Notes: generated by a model not told the origin, from the sequence alone. A stretch of DNA of 64,000 bases from Colius striatus (GCF_028858725.1 NC_084767.1:33487395-33551394), one strand, 5' to 3'; positions 10,245 to 25,252 are shown, counted from the first letter of the stretch. Made by a program: numbers and translations.

Positions 10245-13200
10245 TTCGTGGTGGTATGGGGGTCTCACCTTTTAGCTTTCCTTCACATTTCCATTGTTCT
10301 CATAGACAGATCTAATGCTGTTATCACACCAAAGACTTTTATGACAAAGAGAGTAAGGTTTTAGCCTGCTTGAAGAGCCCAAAATAAAAGGCTTCTGGCT
10401 TTTAGTACACACACTACAAAAGTAGGTTCAGTACCTGTGTTTGGTACATCTAACACTGCTCATCTTTTACAACCCTTACAAGCACTCAAGGCTACTCAGA
10501 AGGATTTGCCACCAGTTTGACTCATTGCAAAAACAGATTTCACTATGCACTCCACGTAAGCAAGCCTGTTGGAAAAGCTCCTTCTCAATGTCTAGGTTGA
10601 AGTCAAAGGGAACGGGGTGGAAAAGCCTAAACAAGGTGCTCAGCTGCATTTTACTGAGACCCCTAGCTAGAATTTGCAACACTTCACTCCTGCAAGCCCA
10701 GAGTTCCCAGGCAGTGCCTACCTATCATGTTAAGAGTTCACTTCAGAGACAACCTCCACCACCTTGCAAAGAACTCTTACAACTAGAAGGAGGCACTGTT
10801 GCTCTTAGCATATCTTACAGGAATAACCTGCAGGAGTTTACCTATTCAAACAGCCTTACTCTCCCTTTCCCCAGTCTCTTCATTCACGGAAATGTGCAAG
10901 AAGAGAACAGAGCAAGGTGCTGCCATAAACAGGCTTGCACCCTGACAGCTCTCAACCTAGGGCTCACTGGGGTAAGAGCATTAATTAGACACAATCACTG
11001 GGCCAAGACACTTTACAGGTTTCCTAAGAATGTCTGTACAAGAAACTGTAGCAGAAGTTACAATTTGCACCTGTGTTCATTTCTTTCCTCTTAAAAATGT
11101 GGTGGTTAGACTATTTTTTTTCTCCCCCTGACAAAAAAATGCATTCATTTGGGTAAACACTGCAGCCCCAGTCCAGCTTCAAATGAAGTATTTTCTTTGG
11201 TCTCCTTCTCACAGCAGTGATTTCACACCTTGACACCATAAAGCTGTGTTAAAGACTGTGGTTTAGTTCCCTTGCTTTTCTTGGATTATACTGTATCCTA
11301 AGGTCAAAACTCAGGAAAATCCAAAACTGTTATTAAAAAAGAAAAAGTATCTATGAAGTGATGACAAATTGCAGACTACAGGTGTTAGATTACATTTTGA
11401 CTCCAGGCAGGTTTAATATACTTTAGTTTCCTTTTACAATTGCCCTTAGCAGGTACTGTTATCGGTAAGGGATTTAAAAATATATATGGTACTCAATAAA
11501 AGAAGGCCATGTCAAAAGAAATCAATATGAGTGTGCAAAATGGTAGAAGTCTGACATGGATAAATATGTTCACTTTCATCTAACTTCAGTCAGAGCTTCT
11601 TTTAATTTTGTAGCTCAAATGCTAGCCACAGATCTTGTGCATTTTCCAGTGCAGCTCAGTAATTCCTTTACAACAGTAAACACCATTATTAGAGACAATT
11701 ATAATACATGTTTGTGATATGATGTACCCCATCTCATGCAAGCCAGAACAAATCAGCCAACCGGAGCTAGTGGCTACAACAACTTGTAACCCAGCAGCCC
11801 TGGCTCCTTTTCAGCTGCAAAGACTAAGCAGTCACACAGTAAAAAAAGTCATTCACAGAGCCACGCAAAAGGGAGACAGAGAGAACTGTGAGGAGGGAAA
11901 TGAGTTCCACAGGGAACCCAAAGTCAAAGGCAAGTTTGGTTTCCAGGCTGGAATGTGAGCTGGTCAAAGCGATTCATTTCAACATCTTTGGAGCACAGTG
12001 ACCACATGCTTCCCTTTGCTTAATGGTGGTGGCCTTGCTTAAGGGCAGGAAATAGGCAGTGATCTGAAAACATGGCAAAACACTGAACAAACACCCAGTC
12101 TTTGAAATAGCAGCCTCATCTGCAGCTCTTCTCCAGAACCAAACTGTCAAAAATGGTCAAAAAGGTGATGAGACCGCAGAAAGGAAAAAAAATCAAAAGC
12201 TCCCAAAATTTTCAGTTGTGCATTGCTTTTGCCATCCCATGCCAAGTGATAAGCACAAGCATCAGCAAAACACAATTAATCCTGACTTGAAGGCAGGGGG
12301 AAGGTGTCCTTTCCCCCAGCACACACTGCTCCCATTACTGCAAACAGGAGCTTAGCATGCATCAAAGGGCAAATACACCACAAAACATTTTTAAGAGCTA
12401 TCATCACTGGAGATAAAATATAAATTACAGCCTGATTACACTGTGCTGCTAAAAGGCTACATGTGCAGCACGGCTCGCAGTGACAACTGGAGATGACCAG
12501 ACAACTTTTGTACAGGTCTAATGTTACTGTAAAACATCTGTGTGAAGGAAACTTCCCTTGTCTTGTCTTTGCTTTCCTTTCAAGAGGCTGTGGCACTGCT
12601 GTCTGCACAGTTGTTTGAAGAATGTTTACAAATCAGCTTGACAAAGGGAAAAAAAAATTCTGCCATCACTTGACCACAATCATGATCTTATTCTTCAGTA
12701 ATGCGTGGTTTATTTCCCTTTCCTATCTCTGTTAATAGACAGCACGTGCCTACACAATAGCCACTATTTTGTCTGTATAATGTTAAAAAAATAAATCACA
12801 AAACCCTGACAATGCAGAGCAATGTCCCAGTGTTTCCTGGGGTAACTGCTCTCCCTCGAACACTAACTCAACTCTTCCCATAAAAGCAAAGGCACAACTT
12901 TCATTGCTGTACAAGTGCCTGAGAACTGGCTGATTTTATGGGGTAGCACAAATGAACTCATGCTGATGACTGCGAGTGGATTAGCTCCGAATTTCCCATC
13001 TTTGGCTGGTTTAAGGCAGATTCTTGCATTTACTACGTCAGCTGTGTCCAGCAATGGATATCCCTTTCTCACATACCTAGCTGAGCCCTGGAAAGGTTGT
13101 CAGTGACTGCTACTCCACATGCAGGTGCAGTCGGAATGTACCTACAGTACAAACATGCAACAAGCCCGATGCATTCCAGCTTCTGCTGGCACCAACCAGG

Positions 13201-16200
13201 GTGCTGGTGACAAGGAGGCCGACACAGCCAGGAAGTGTTACACAATGCCACTGCAGACTCCCTCCTGAAGGCATGTGTGATGGATGGCTCCATTGTCCAG
13301 GGCTGGGGCATAGCCAGCACAGCTGGCACGGGGGCTGGCTTGCTGTGTTCTGCGGCAGGCAGGCAGGACTTTGTCAGCCTTGAAGAAGTCACACAAGCCT
13401 CTCTTGCCTGTAAGCTGTCATAGCAAGGCAGCTTCCCCCAGCAAGGGAACCAGCAACAGCCTCATAAAGGTCTGCGGTGCCCTTCTGCATGGCGATGCTA
13501 ACTGCAGTCCCACTCAAGTGGGACTTTCAACATCTGTGTGTGCATTAAGGACCACAAAACCTTCCAGTTAACACCTACCTTCTTCAAAACAAGACCAAGA
13601 GTTTTATGGGCCTCTTCCATGCCTTCTCTTTCTTGCAGCCCGAGCAAGGCTCTCGGGTGCTGTGGTATGAAGAGCCCTGTCTGGCAGTTTCCAAATAGAG
13701 CCTGAGCTTGGTTGCAGCTGAAGTGAGGGTCTGTCTTCTCTGATTCTGTAATTCTGAGCTTCCCCATCCCAATCATGCTAAATCCTAATGAGGAGCTGGC
13801 AGAATGCCACAGGAACTAAGGAAGCAACAAAAGGCATTTTGGTTTGCTTCTCTGCAGACAAAATACTTCTAGTATCCTCTACGTTTTCTGGTTTAATTAA
13901 CACTACACATGTTCTCCTTTTCTTTCGAAAATCAGAAGAGCATTTGTGGGCAGTGTGAGCAAGATCTTCCCTCAGAAGGCCCAAACTAGAGCCATGCTTA
14001 AGGTCAAGCTCCAAACCCCTAACTACAGTGGCGCAAATGGCACCACTATAATCATGTTGGTTTTCAGTTACTCAGATCAGGAGCAGGCACTTCATTATTT
14101 CAGGAATGATACATTTGGATTAGACACTGGATTCTGGTGGGACTTGGGGAGGTAATTATTTGTCCCATCAAACCAGTTTGGGTCCTTACAGATGGCTATT
14201 TGGGGTTCCAGCAATATCCAACTGTTCTGCTAATTTTTACAATGGGAGCAGTTAGAAGACAGGAGAACCTGACTGTTATGGTTAGTGAAAATAGTACATT
14301 TCTGCTGATAAAACACTACTCAGCATGTTTTTTGCTTTCTAGACGTAACCGCCAATGCACTTAATAACAGGATTTGAGCAAACTATACTGTGTGAATCAA
14401 ACACATAAAAGTACAAATATTCCTTTTTTTAGAAAGCAAGTCTTAAAAAGTGCATTATAATCAACTACCATGGTAAAAAGCAAAACATCCAGCACTACCA
14501 CACACACAACTGGCATAATGTGCTTTATTATACCCTTAGCTTGAAACTAGGTAAATAAAAATCAAATGACCAAAGTACAGTCTCCCACATAGATTAGGGC
14601 ACTGAGGACAGGAGGCCTCAGAGAATTAGATCTGAAATCCTTTTTCTTCCTGATTACACTCTGGAAAAGGTGGATGCATCCAGAAGACTAAGGAAGCTAT
14701 GCTGCTATTACTGCTCTCCATGTCTCGCTACTCTGACCTGTACCTATTTTACAGATGCTGGATGCTGGAAGAAAAAAGGCTTTATGGAAAGTAAAGAGCA
14801 ACTGCAGTGCAGTGGGGAAAAAAAAGAAAAAACACAGTATTTTGTTCATTTTTAATAAAGTGGTTTAATGTATGGCCAGCAAGGCAGTATAAGGACAAAG
14901 CAGAGGATAACACTGTTATGGCCCTGGGATGCATCCCTGGCCTCTCTGCTCCTGCTGCAGGACCATTGTGCACCACGCAGCCCCTGGCAAGCTCCACACA
15001 CATCATGAGGGAGCTCGCGTGAGCCTGCAGCTAGCGTAGATCTGGGTGCTAGAAATGCAAAACACCATTTTTTGCTTCATTAAGATTAGAATTGTGTGAC
15101 ATTTTTCAGTCAAAAATCTTTCTTTAGGTAAAAATTATTGACACAGTGACACCAAAGTATTGTCTAAATAAAGTCTACTTTGCCAAGCTGTTGCTTGGGA
15201 CAGTGGGGATGGGGGAGGTGTTCTGACAAAGCAGTTGTTCAGACATTTTTCATGAAACAATGTATTCTGGTGGTTTTTATTCAGAACAACTTTTGCTCTT
15301 CAAATTCTTCCTATTTTCCTTTAAAGCATTATGTTGCTCTGAACTGACACAAACTTTTTTTTTTTTAACTGAAAATAATAATTCAAAAAGCACTAACATA
15401 TACTTTTCTTTCACTATTTCAGAAATGTTAGCAGCCCCTCAAACTCAGCACAACCACTTCTATAGCTCTAGGCTGTACCACCCAAGGAACAGAAGCTCAC
15501 AGCCATCCATCTACCCACCTACCTCCTTCACCATCATATTTACAAAGGATTGTACTGATGAGAGGTCTGGAAGAATGAAATGTAATGCATCTTATAAAAG
15601 TAGCTGAACATGAACCTTTCCCATATCAAAATCCAATAAAGTTTATGATTTTTATTGCACGTGGGAGTCCTTTGGTCTACGTAATACTGATTAGCAGCTT
15701 GCCCAGTAAGTCCGACCAAACAAGAAAGTACTTTAAAATATATTCTGGCCAGAATATTCACCTAGGAGTAAAGTGTGAATGTTGCAGCTGGTGGCTCCAG
15801 AGGAACACACGTATCTTGGGATTTCTTTCTTGCTTCTGCTCCATCTCACCATGGTTTTGTTCCATTCTCTCCAGAAAGAACAACTTCAAGCCTCTCTTAT
15901 CCTTCAATCTTCCCATAAAGGAGACATCACCTCAAAACTATTCCTCCTCACCTTTCCAAGAGACACGAACCCCGAAAATGTACAACCTGCTTCAGTCAAG
16001 GCACCAGACAGGGTTTTAAAGGATATTAAACACAGCAACAGAGAACTCCTACTCCTGATTTCGTTTAAATAAGTGAATACCAGGAATAATATTACTCCAA
16101 GTCAGCAATGCTTCCCAGGTGCTAATCAGGCTATCAAAAAGGCATAACCAGTTTGTTTGATGCAGAGGGACAAAGACAACCACAGAAATAAATCAAAACC

Positions 16201-17269
16201 AGGGAAAAAAATTAGAGACTAAGAGTAATTCTCCTTTCAGCAAACCACAGTCTGAATGAATGCTAAGTGCCTAAAAGACACAATCACTCCAAGATCTAGA
16301 GATAAAAAAGTGTCTCCCAACTGAAATGTAAATGAAACTCACTGTGGTACAGAAGCATTTCCTTCACAGGGCAGTACTTGCTGCTGGCAGGAAATTCAGA
16401 CCTGTTTGCTGCACACAAGGGCTGCCAGAGCTGACCCTCCTGATCGCACTTAAGGAAAACACACATGCTCAAAGTCAACAGTTGGAGGGAAAGGAAGAAA
16501 AACCCAAATGTGGCAGACTTGCTAGAAGAGATTTCCATGGAGGTTCCCTCCCCAGATGAGCAGATGGTTTCCGGTTAGTCAGGGTCAGGGACTACCCGTG
16601 TGGTTTCCTGCCTGCTTGCCTTTGTAGCTTATCTAGATCTCATCAAGACATGCAGTCTGAAAAAATTAGAATGGCTAAGTACATAAATTAGGGAAACTAA
16701 ATACAAATAAGCCTTGGTTTGCACTCATGCAGAGCAGCAGGAGAATGTGTGCCAGCAATGGACGAACTCAGCAGTACTGACCCCTCTGCCAGGGCGGTCA
16801 GGTTGGGCTGGAGCACAGCTCATCTACAGAGACAGGTCAGGTCTCATTAATGCCGTGGTGTCTGTCCAGGAATGAAAGCCGCACCTAACTCTATCCAAAA
16901 CACTCTGGGAAGCAGCTCAGTTGTGTTGAAAACAGCCCTGCCATCAGCTGAGGAACCTGCCTGTGTGAGACGTGGAGCCCACCTCCACGGCGGATCCCCC
17001 TCCACGCCGGTGGCCCTCATAAAAGTGGCACACACGCACTGCACTGCACTGCACGTCCACAGGCTCCGCAAAGCTCTGGGCAGACACTGGCTCTTGCAAT
17101 GCTGTGCATGGGAGTGAAGGAAAAATACGGCCAGGAATGTATGCATAAGCTACCATATGGAAAGGGCATTCTCAAATTAAACCCTGAAATCCAAATGGGA
17201 TCCGAGCAAAGGACAGTTTCACTTAAAGGAAATCTCTGAGGTCAACCAGCAATTAACTGAAAGGCTCTC

Positions 17270-18030
17270 ATTGAATATGCTATTGACCGTGCTCACATTA
17301 GACAGCTTCCTGTTTATTATACCTTATGGGCTGTCTAGGTGCCAAGACATTAAACTGTCAATATTCTATTAATACTAAACAGCTCCTCCCTCCTTACTCC
17401 GCCATGCAAATAATATTAGGCTAAGAAAATGCACTAAAAAGACAGAAATTTTTGAAATGAGATGGAAATGAGCTTTTCAGAGGATTTCTTTGCTTGGTTC
17501 CAGCTGAAAGTACAGCAACATTCATAAACAATATAACACACAGTCTATAACTACATGGAAAAAACTGTGTTAAAAAAAATCAGACATGATTGAGACCATA
17601 TCCTGAAATCTGGCTTTCTTTTCCAAGCCATCTTTAAACAGTCTGAGTTAAATTTAATTAACAATTTACAATAAGGAGAGAGAAGTTATTTAAAGAGGGG
17701 CCTACAGGTCCTTAACATTCAATGTCTGGGAAACAGTTGTATATATAAAAAAAAAGTTTTAATGAATTTAATAGAGAAAAGCACTTTAATTAAATGCTGT
17801 CAAAGAGGATTATATTAATGACTGCACACAAAGGAATTTAAAGCAAGCCAAGTATATTTAGCAAATAGGAAGTAGGCTTTCAGAGACTGCAACTGTTTAT
17901 GTTTCTGCCATTGCAATGCATCTAGGAGATCGCGTTGCCAATTGAAAGCAGTTATGTTATTAGATACGATTTTATTTATTATGGATTATTAAAATTTTAA
18001 ATGCTGCAGGGAATACATTTATTTCACTTC
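17270..18030. promoter_or_regulatory. Candidate conserved noncoding enhancer block
   Basis: This long A/T-rich stretch has no repeat signature but has dense homeodomain/POU-type motifs: an octamer ATGCAAAT (17404-17411), two TTAATTAA palindromes (17654-17661 and 17786-17793), a GGATTA (17993-17998) and many TAAT cores. SATB2 is flanked and filled by long conserved noncoding elements in vertebrates, so such a block is a good candidate. Conservation itself cannot be seen from one sequence. Confidence 0.3.
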
Positions 18031-20854
18031 TGAAATGAAAGAACAAAGATATTTCCTCCTTGTTCAGTAAGAGGAAAAATAGAAGAGGAAATAAATAATA
18101 AATAATAATAATAACTTAGCACTTAACTAGTGAAGTACTGTCCAGACAAATCTTTTTATGGTGCTTGTCAAGTCCTAGAATTTCAGTGTGTCTCTTTCTT
18201 TCTGCTACAACTGGATGGATTCACTGTTGCTACTTCATCTTCCCTCAAGACAGCATGGAAAGAGAAGCCAGCCCTTACTCCTTGTGGGCAGGGTACAACT
18301 CGTCATTGTAATAAAAGCATGATGTGGAGATCCAAACCATAAATTTGAGAAAAAGCAACTAGAAAATTCAAGAATATCAACATTATTTTGTACTAAGATG
18401 GTACAAATAGCACAAAACTAAATTTAGTCTGAACTGGAAACCAAGGAATGTTTTTTTGACACAAACCTAATGAGACTGCTGGGTCTGTAATATCCAGGAT
18501 ATGTTCTGTGACTTACCACATCCTTTTTGCCATATGTCATGGTATGAGGTTAATAATGATTTTAGACATTTCAAACTTCCGGATGCTTCACCAGGGACAC
18601 CTTAAACATGCTTATATATTCCTTGGTTTCTGAACACCAAGTCCCTTTTTAAGTTAGGCACCACAATTCGAGTTAGTCCCAAATTACTGCATTTAAAATG
18701 TATTTATTTGCCTTTACCTAAGATTTTTACCTTCCAATTTAAATCACAAAGAAATTAGTAGAACTGAGGGAAAATACATTGGAAAGGAGGCACAAGAGGA
18801 TACCTACTTCCTTTCACAATGTGTGAAGTTCCATTTTCTAAATACATTCTCTGATTTCTGTTTAAGACTTTTATTAAAGTCATGTGTGATGTGTGTTGAG
18901 AATGTAGCCTTTGTTATTCCACAGCTAGGGATCTTGCAAACAGATTCACTTTGTCTATGCCAAGATATTTTGGAATATTCTTTGAAACACTGTAAGTATA
19001 GATGACTGTGAGAAAAAATATGTGCTACTGTACTTCTGGATACTTGGTGTGTGAGAATAGTGTACACACACAAAAACATTCCCTGTTTCAACCTGCAATT
19101 CCTGTAGAAGTCCATACAAACATGGAACAATGTACACAGCATATTAACCCTGAAAAAACCATATCCCTGCATGTATTATAGTCTGTGTAATTCCAACCAT
19201 TCAGAAGGAGAAAAAAAAAAGAAAAGAAAAAAAGAAAAGTTCACACCAGTAAATTTCCAAAGACACTGTCCTGGGGCAAGGAGACTGAGCATCCAGGTCC
19301 TGCTCTGTCGTAGACTACCTCCCAGCACTGCCCAGAAGCTGCACTATTTCCTTGGGGGATGCTCTACAACACGGGAAGAGGAACAGCTCACTCGCTCTCA
19401 GAATTCCTTGAGGGACAAGCAGTGCAGTGTGCTCTGGTAGCACAATACAATCTTTTTTCCCTCCCCATATAATTTTTATTATTGCCTATTTGCACAGAAA
19501 GACCAGGTACAATGATCTAGGGCTCTAACTTATTCCTATGATTCCTGTAAGGAGCCCAAGAATAAAATGTTGCATATAGCCAGTAGCCTATAAACATTTA
19601 TACATCTCTAAAGCCTGGTATCATTTACGTACAAGTGTGAGGGACAGGAAATATTTAGGGAGCATTAAAATGAAATTAAAAAGAGTAATATTTTGAACTG
19701 CAAAAATTTTCAAACATAAATGGAACATAGTTTCATCTAGTGGTGTTTCAGCCGTCAAGATTTGCCTCCTGCCAGCTAGCAAGCTTCAAAAGTTATGTGG
19801 ATTTAAAGAGCTTTATTTAGTAATCTTGCTCTAGATGTTTGCTCATACTCAACCTACTACAGTTCCTTACACCACTGGCAACTTAGCATTTACAAGAGGG
19901 CCAGGACTGGAAGAAATGAAGGTTAAATCTAGTCTAACTGCGTGTGAAAGGCAAAAGGGCCAGAACTGCAGTGATGTCATTTACTAAAAAGATGACCTGT
20001 TAGAGCAACATCCACATAAACCACCAACCTGCTGATTACTGCCAAGTCTACACAGTGCTAAATCTGCACACTCAGATTTTAAGCCAAGTTTCTGCTTGGA
20101 GCATGTTCCCGCAGGAACCAGGGCAGCCCAAGCAGAGCTGCTCTGGGCCAGCCTCACCTAAGCTGCCATCGGGGCAGAACTGCTTCTGCCTCAAAGAGGC
20201 CAGCACATCCTGCATGACAGCATGTCTCCTAATCTCCAGGGACTCTCCTTACCTCCACCACCATGTCAGTACCTTCAAAGTCATCTTTGTTGTAAGAAGC
20301 CAGTGAAGAACACCAGTTGTATTCTCAGGGCCAAAAGAAAGCTGCCTGGGAGCAGGTGGCACTGAGGTGGCCTCACAGTTCCAAGAGGCCGAAGAAAGGC
20401 AGAAAGGATGTACCACTTTGACAAGGCCAAACTTGTCACCTCAGAAAAAGCAAAACTATCCACTTGATCTCCCATTCCCAGGGTTAAATGGAATAGTACC
20501 AAACCTAAACTAATTTCAGAACAGAAGCACTTTTGCTTTAATTGTAAGTATGCTTCCCACTATCATTTCAAGGGGAATTGTAGGCTTAAAGTTAGTAAAA
20601 ATGAGCAGCACTTTTTAGCCACACTAGATACCCACACTAAATAGAAACAGCTGAGAAGGTGCAGTAGGCAGGTTTGGCTGTAGCTGTCCAAGCTCAGTGG
20701 CTTCCCACTGCAATTGTAAATGTCAATCACAAGAACACCTCAGAGTCACATGTAAGGCAAATGCTGTCTGATATGTGCTCCTGTTGCCTTTGTCAAACCT
20801 CATTAAAGGCTCCTGAGCTACTGCAGCCCATCACGAAATCGGTGTGCACCAAAA

Positions 20855-20894
20855 GGAGAGAGAGAGGGGGGAGAGAGAGAGAGAGAGAGAGAGG
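20855..20894. repeat. (GA)n microsatellite
   Basis: This is a GA dinucleotide tract interrupted once by GGGGGG. It is purine-only on the plus strand, so it could adopt a triplex form. It is intronic to SATB2. Confidence 0.9.
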
Positions 20895-23800
20895 AACTCC
20901 AGGTAACTTAACAACTGAGGAAGCAGATGTTCTCCTCTCACAAAATTCCCAGATCTCATTCTGACATACATTTCCCCCTGTAGTTCTAAATCAAAGACAA
21001 AATAGATACTCCAGCTGCAACCCACCTAAAGCAAAGCTCTGGGCTGTTTGAGTCGTATGAATACACCTGCGATACAAATATCTCTGAAAGTCCATTTGAG
21101 CCTGCTGAGTACAAGTCTCACCAGTCCTGACCAGCTCTGTCTGAGCAGACATCACATTCAGTCATGGAATATGGAGCTGGGGATAAAAAAGCAATGGGTA
21201 TCTGTCTATGGTCTGTCTTTTGGGTGCAGAGAAACGATCAAAAAGCAAAACTATCAGGTTACAGACATTGAGAATGCATCACAGGGCAAATCACACCCAC
21301 AAAAAAAAATTGTCTAGCTAACATAGTAAGCACTGAAGTCAGAGAACTAGCATGGTTTGGAAAAAATGTAATTTGTCCAAGTCTCCCAGACAACTCAGTC
21401 CCCATTTCCCATATGCAAAATCCCCTGCTGTAACCCACACAAACAGGGCAAAAACTCACTGTGCACATCATACTATGAATCATTAAGCATACCATGTTCT
21501 CCTATGGAACAGTACAGTTTTGTTTCACTCATCATCTATGATTTCCCAAGTATTATTAATTAATATTATTTTTAAGAAAAGAAATTTCAAGTCTCACTGT
21601 TTTTTCCATCTGCATACTATGCATTGTGTGACCCGTGAACTCTAAGATGTTGTTTAGAATCAGATATTTCATTAGGAAATACTATTGTGGTATTCATTCT
21701 CCTCTTTATTACTTCTAGAAAGAGAATATGAAATTAGTTTCATTGGACTGACATCACCACTTGCCCTGACCCATTTTTACAAGGGCTCCATGTTCTGCTG
21801 TTCTATATTTCATTGTCATTTCTAAAATATTTGTTGCCTTCCATCCCTCACAAAATGACAAAATTAGTACTTCATTTACTTCTGTGGCATGTTATTTTCC
21901 ACATATTTAAAGAGAGACAGCAATGCTTGCAGTGAACACACAATACAAAAGAGCTTTCCTTCAGCTTTCCGCTATGCCTTCTTTTATTTACTAATGCTCC
22001 GCCAAGATTTATGATATGAACTATTATAAATTCTGAAATTTGTCTAAACTGAAGCTTCTGAGAAAAAAAAGTGCAGAGGGACATTATATTTTTAATGACA
22101 AAAGTAACAGTTTATCAGAAAGCATGTGAAAACCATTCCTATTTCTTTAAAGTCAACATTTGTCTGCTCTTGAATGAGTTATGTACCTATCAGCTTCAGC
22201 AGATCCACCTCTCAGTTTACGCAGAAAATGAAAGCCAAGGTTTCTCTGTTCTCTGAGTCATAGGCACTTTGCTGCAGTGGTGGCTTATTACTCCAGAGAC
22301 CTGGCTTATCCACCCCAACACTTCAGAGACAACGGCTTGACTCATCATTTTCCCAACTGAGTCAGGTTTCTCTTCCCCAGCAATTAACAATGAATTAGCA
22401 CTATATTAAAGTGCCAGGTGAGATGGTTCTTCTCTGGAGTGATCACCTTGGACACAGTAGATGAATAGTGAAAGACGGGAGAGAAACTAGATTCACCGTG
22501 TCCCAGCACGTCTGTAACAAACACCAAATCCCTGGCTGGCAGTGGGAAGTGGCTGTAGGCATTTCTCAGCATTAACACTCCAGAAGGGTCCAATGCCCAT
22601 TAACAGTGGGATTTAGCAAGGGATGGAAAGTAAAATCAGGTTCCCTCACCTCTGCAGAGCAGGAAGCTAAACACAGAAGCATATGGGCTGCTTGCTGCAA
22701 AGTGACTACTTTGCACACAGTCTGTCCAACAGGTCTACATAAGAAGAGACATGCCAGGCCAGAATGAAGGTCCAGCGACGATCCCACAGCTGATGGAGGT
22801 GGAAGAGGATGAGAAAAGGGCAAACACACAACAATGCTTTCCAGCATACCCTCCCACCTTGCAGGAACCTGTGGCTCATGCACTCAGTAAATCTGAGGTG
22901 ATGTCCTTGTGGTACCCAGCGAGCAACAACCTCACAGGTCTTTTCCTTAGTCCTACAGCAGTACTTGTGACTACACCACATTCCACAGAATGGGAGGGAG
23001 AAAGAGCCACTTCATGCACACCTGAATTTCCTTAAGAACCAAGAGAGCGGCTGTGGCGAGCTCAGCCTGCATACACGGCAACATGTAGGAGTAGCATGGA
23101 TGCTCTGCAACTACCATGTGAAAGAAAATCCACGCTCTGGCATGTCCATATGGTCACACTTGACGCTGCCAGAGAACACAGCTGTATCACAGAGCTCCAC
23201 AGGGCTCACATTTTGTGACTTCTCAGCACAATAACAAATAAATCAAATGTGCAGGAGGAATTTCTTGTGCACTGAGCTTCCAGTACAGACATTTTTCATT
23301 CCAAAAATGGGAAAATATTTTATTAAATGGATTAATATATTTATGATGGGAAAAATCTAATGGAAGAGAGAAAAAAATGAAAATGTTTAAAGCCTTGAAC
23401 CTAAAGCTAAAGAGTGAGTCACAGGCTAGTAATAGCAAACAGAGGGCATGAACCTGCCACAAAAGAAACAACACTCCCTTAAACATCAAGAGCTAAGTTG
23501 TGCCCAGACGATCTTCTACAGCACTAAAACTGCCCCACTGCCCACATCACACCATCAGAGGACAGAAACTGCCCTTGGGGTGGTTCCCTCACAGAAGGTG
23601 TGCTCAACCCTGGAACCAGCAAGCAGACTACACAAAAATCATCACAATTAAATTTTTGCCACTTTCAAGAAGCCATACTGGTGAAAAGGCTGAAATTTAT
23701 CTATCCATTATCTGGTCATGCCTCTTGCGATGCTGGCCAGGTTTTTCTTCCGTGTCCTTCGTTGTGACAGAGGAGTGTTTCCAGCCCAGAGAGGGCTCAA

Positions 23801-25180
23801 TGGTGGTGGCAAGGAGCTCTGGCAGCAGCATGGGGCAGCCTGTTTTCAGGCTCTCCCAGTCTCACGCTTGGAGGAGCAGGAGACTCAAGCATCAGATACA
23901 ATTTACTGTACACGTCAAATTCATCACAGAAGAGAGAAAGATGGGGTAGGCAGAGAGAGCAGAGGTAAGAGCCTCCTGCCTGCTTCGGGGCTGCAGTGCT
24001 GCACCTGCTGTTATTCACAGCTACGCTATTTGTATCTCTTCAAAGGATGTCATCTTGACACCAAGGCTGCGGGTAAGGGCTTGACTTACAATGCACTTTT
24101 CACTAGTAAATCCTGCAAAGCAAAGTAGGTTGGTGACTGGATCTTTCCAGCCCATGCTAAAATGGACCCAGGCACTGTGGCAGACATTCTGCACCCGCCA
24201 CTGCTTTGAGAAGGAAATGAGAGTTGCTTTCCCACTTGACACTACAGGGAGAATTTCAGATAGACAGAATGTAATTACTTGGCCTGGAGTTCAGCCAGGA
24301 GCAGGGCCCAAGACCCCTACCCTTATGTAAAGTGTCACAAAATCTCCAATGACTGCAAGTGTAAGGACCTGAGCATCTCTGGCTGCCTGTCACTGATACT
24401 TCAAGGCTAATTACCTAATAGTGACCCTTGCAGTAAATCCAAAAAAGAAATCTTGCTGCTTCAAACAATTCAAGTTCCAAAGACTGAAAACTACACAAAA
24501 ACTGCTTGGTGCAGTGTAGCTTTTGACAGCAGTGAGCAGGTGGACAGTAAGCCGCCTGTGTCTTGTACTGGTAGTGTGCCACTCAGAAACCTACTGGGGT
24601 TTTTTGGATGGGCAAACATAGCTTTAAAACACAACACCCTCAAAACACCAAGCCTACTGTATCAACTGTATACCAGGGTCTCCAGAGTTTTGCTGTATGT
24701 AGTTGCCAGCTGGTTCCATTTCTTTTTCTTCATTTTTCATATTTTGACTGTAATAAATAATTAATCCACGGCTTTGTAACTTGCTGACAAATACAAATGC
24801 ATCACATTCCAACTTAGTGTAACGTGTCACTCACGGGAGTCAACCTGCCCAATGCAGAAAAGTAATGTGCAGAAGGCTTTGGAAAGTAGGCTAATCATCA
24901 AAGTCACTCATATGAGCCCAGGAAAACTTTTTCTTCAACTGTCTCATAGAGTGTATTTCTACTTGCTGTGGGCACCAAAAATGGGTTAATATGTCCAAAT
25001 CTACACAGGTCTAAGGTTTTTTCCCTCATGTCAGTTCAGCCCTCTACCCTTTCATAGCTCCTCACCTCAAAGATCCCACAAGCTTTTGGGAACACAGAAG
25101 ACAAAACTTGCAATATTAATCACTTGGAGCACTTTCCCTACTTTCTAGTTCTGAGAACCTAAACCCCAGAAGGAGGTTGC

Positions 25181-25252
25181 TAAGAAGGAGCAAGTGATCA
25201 AGCCCCCAACTCCTGTTCTGCATTTCAATCACTGGATCACTTCCCTAATGCA
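25181..25252. repeat. Mosaic of two downstream sequences (41 bp exact plus about 30 bp CR1-like)
   Basis: Positions 25181-25221 are identical over 41 bp to 26166-26206. The next bases, 25223-25252, match 26383-26414 inside the 3' end of the CR1 copy, with one substitution and one indel. The two source pieces are in the same order and orientation but about 176 bp apart at the source. This looks like a short duplication by template switching, or a duplication with internal deletion. Confidence 0.75.

Noticed and set aside
10441..11094. 217-codon open frame on the plus strand
   Set aside because: It begins at a non-ATG start (TTG), has no recognisable domain or codon bias, lies antisense in an intron, and has no clear splice or promoter context.
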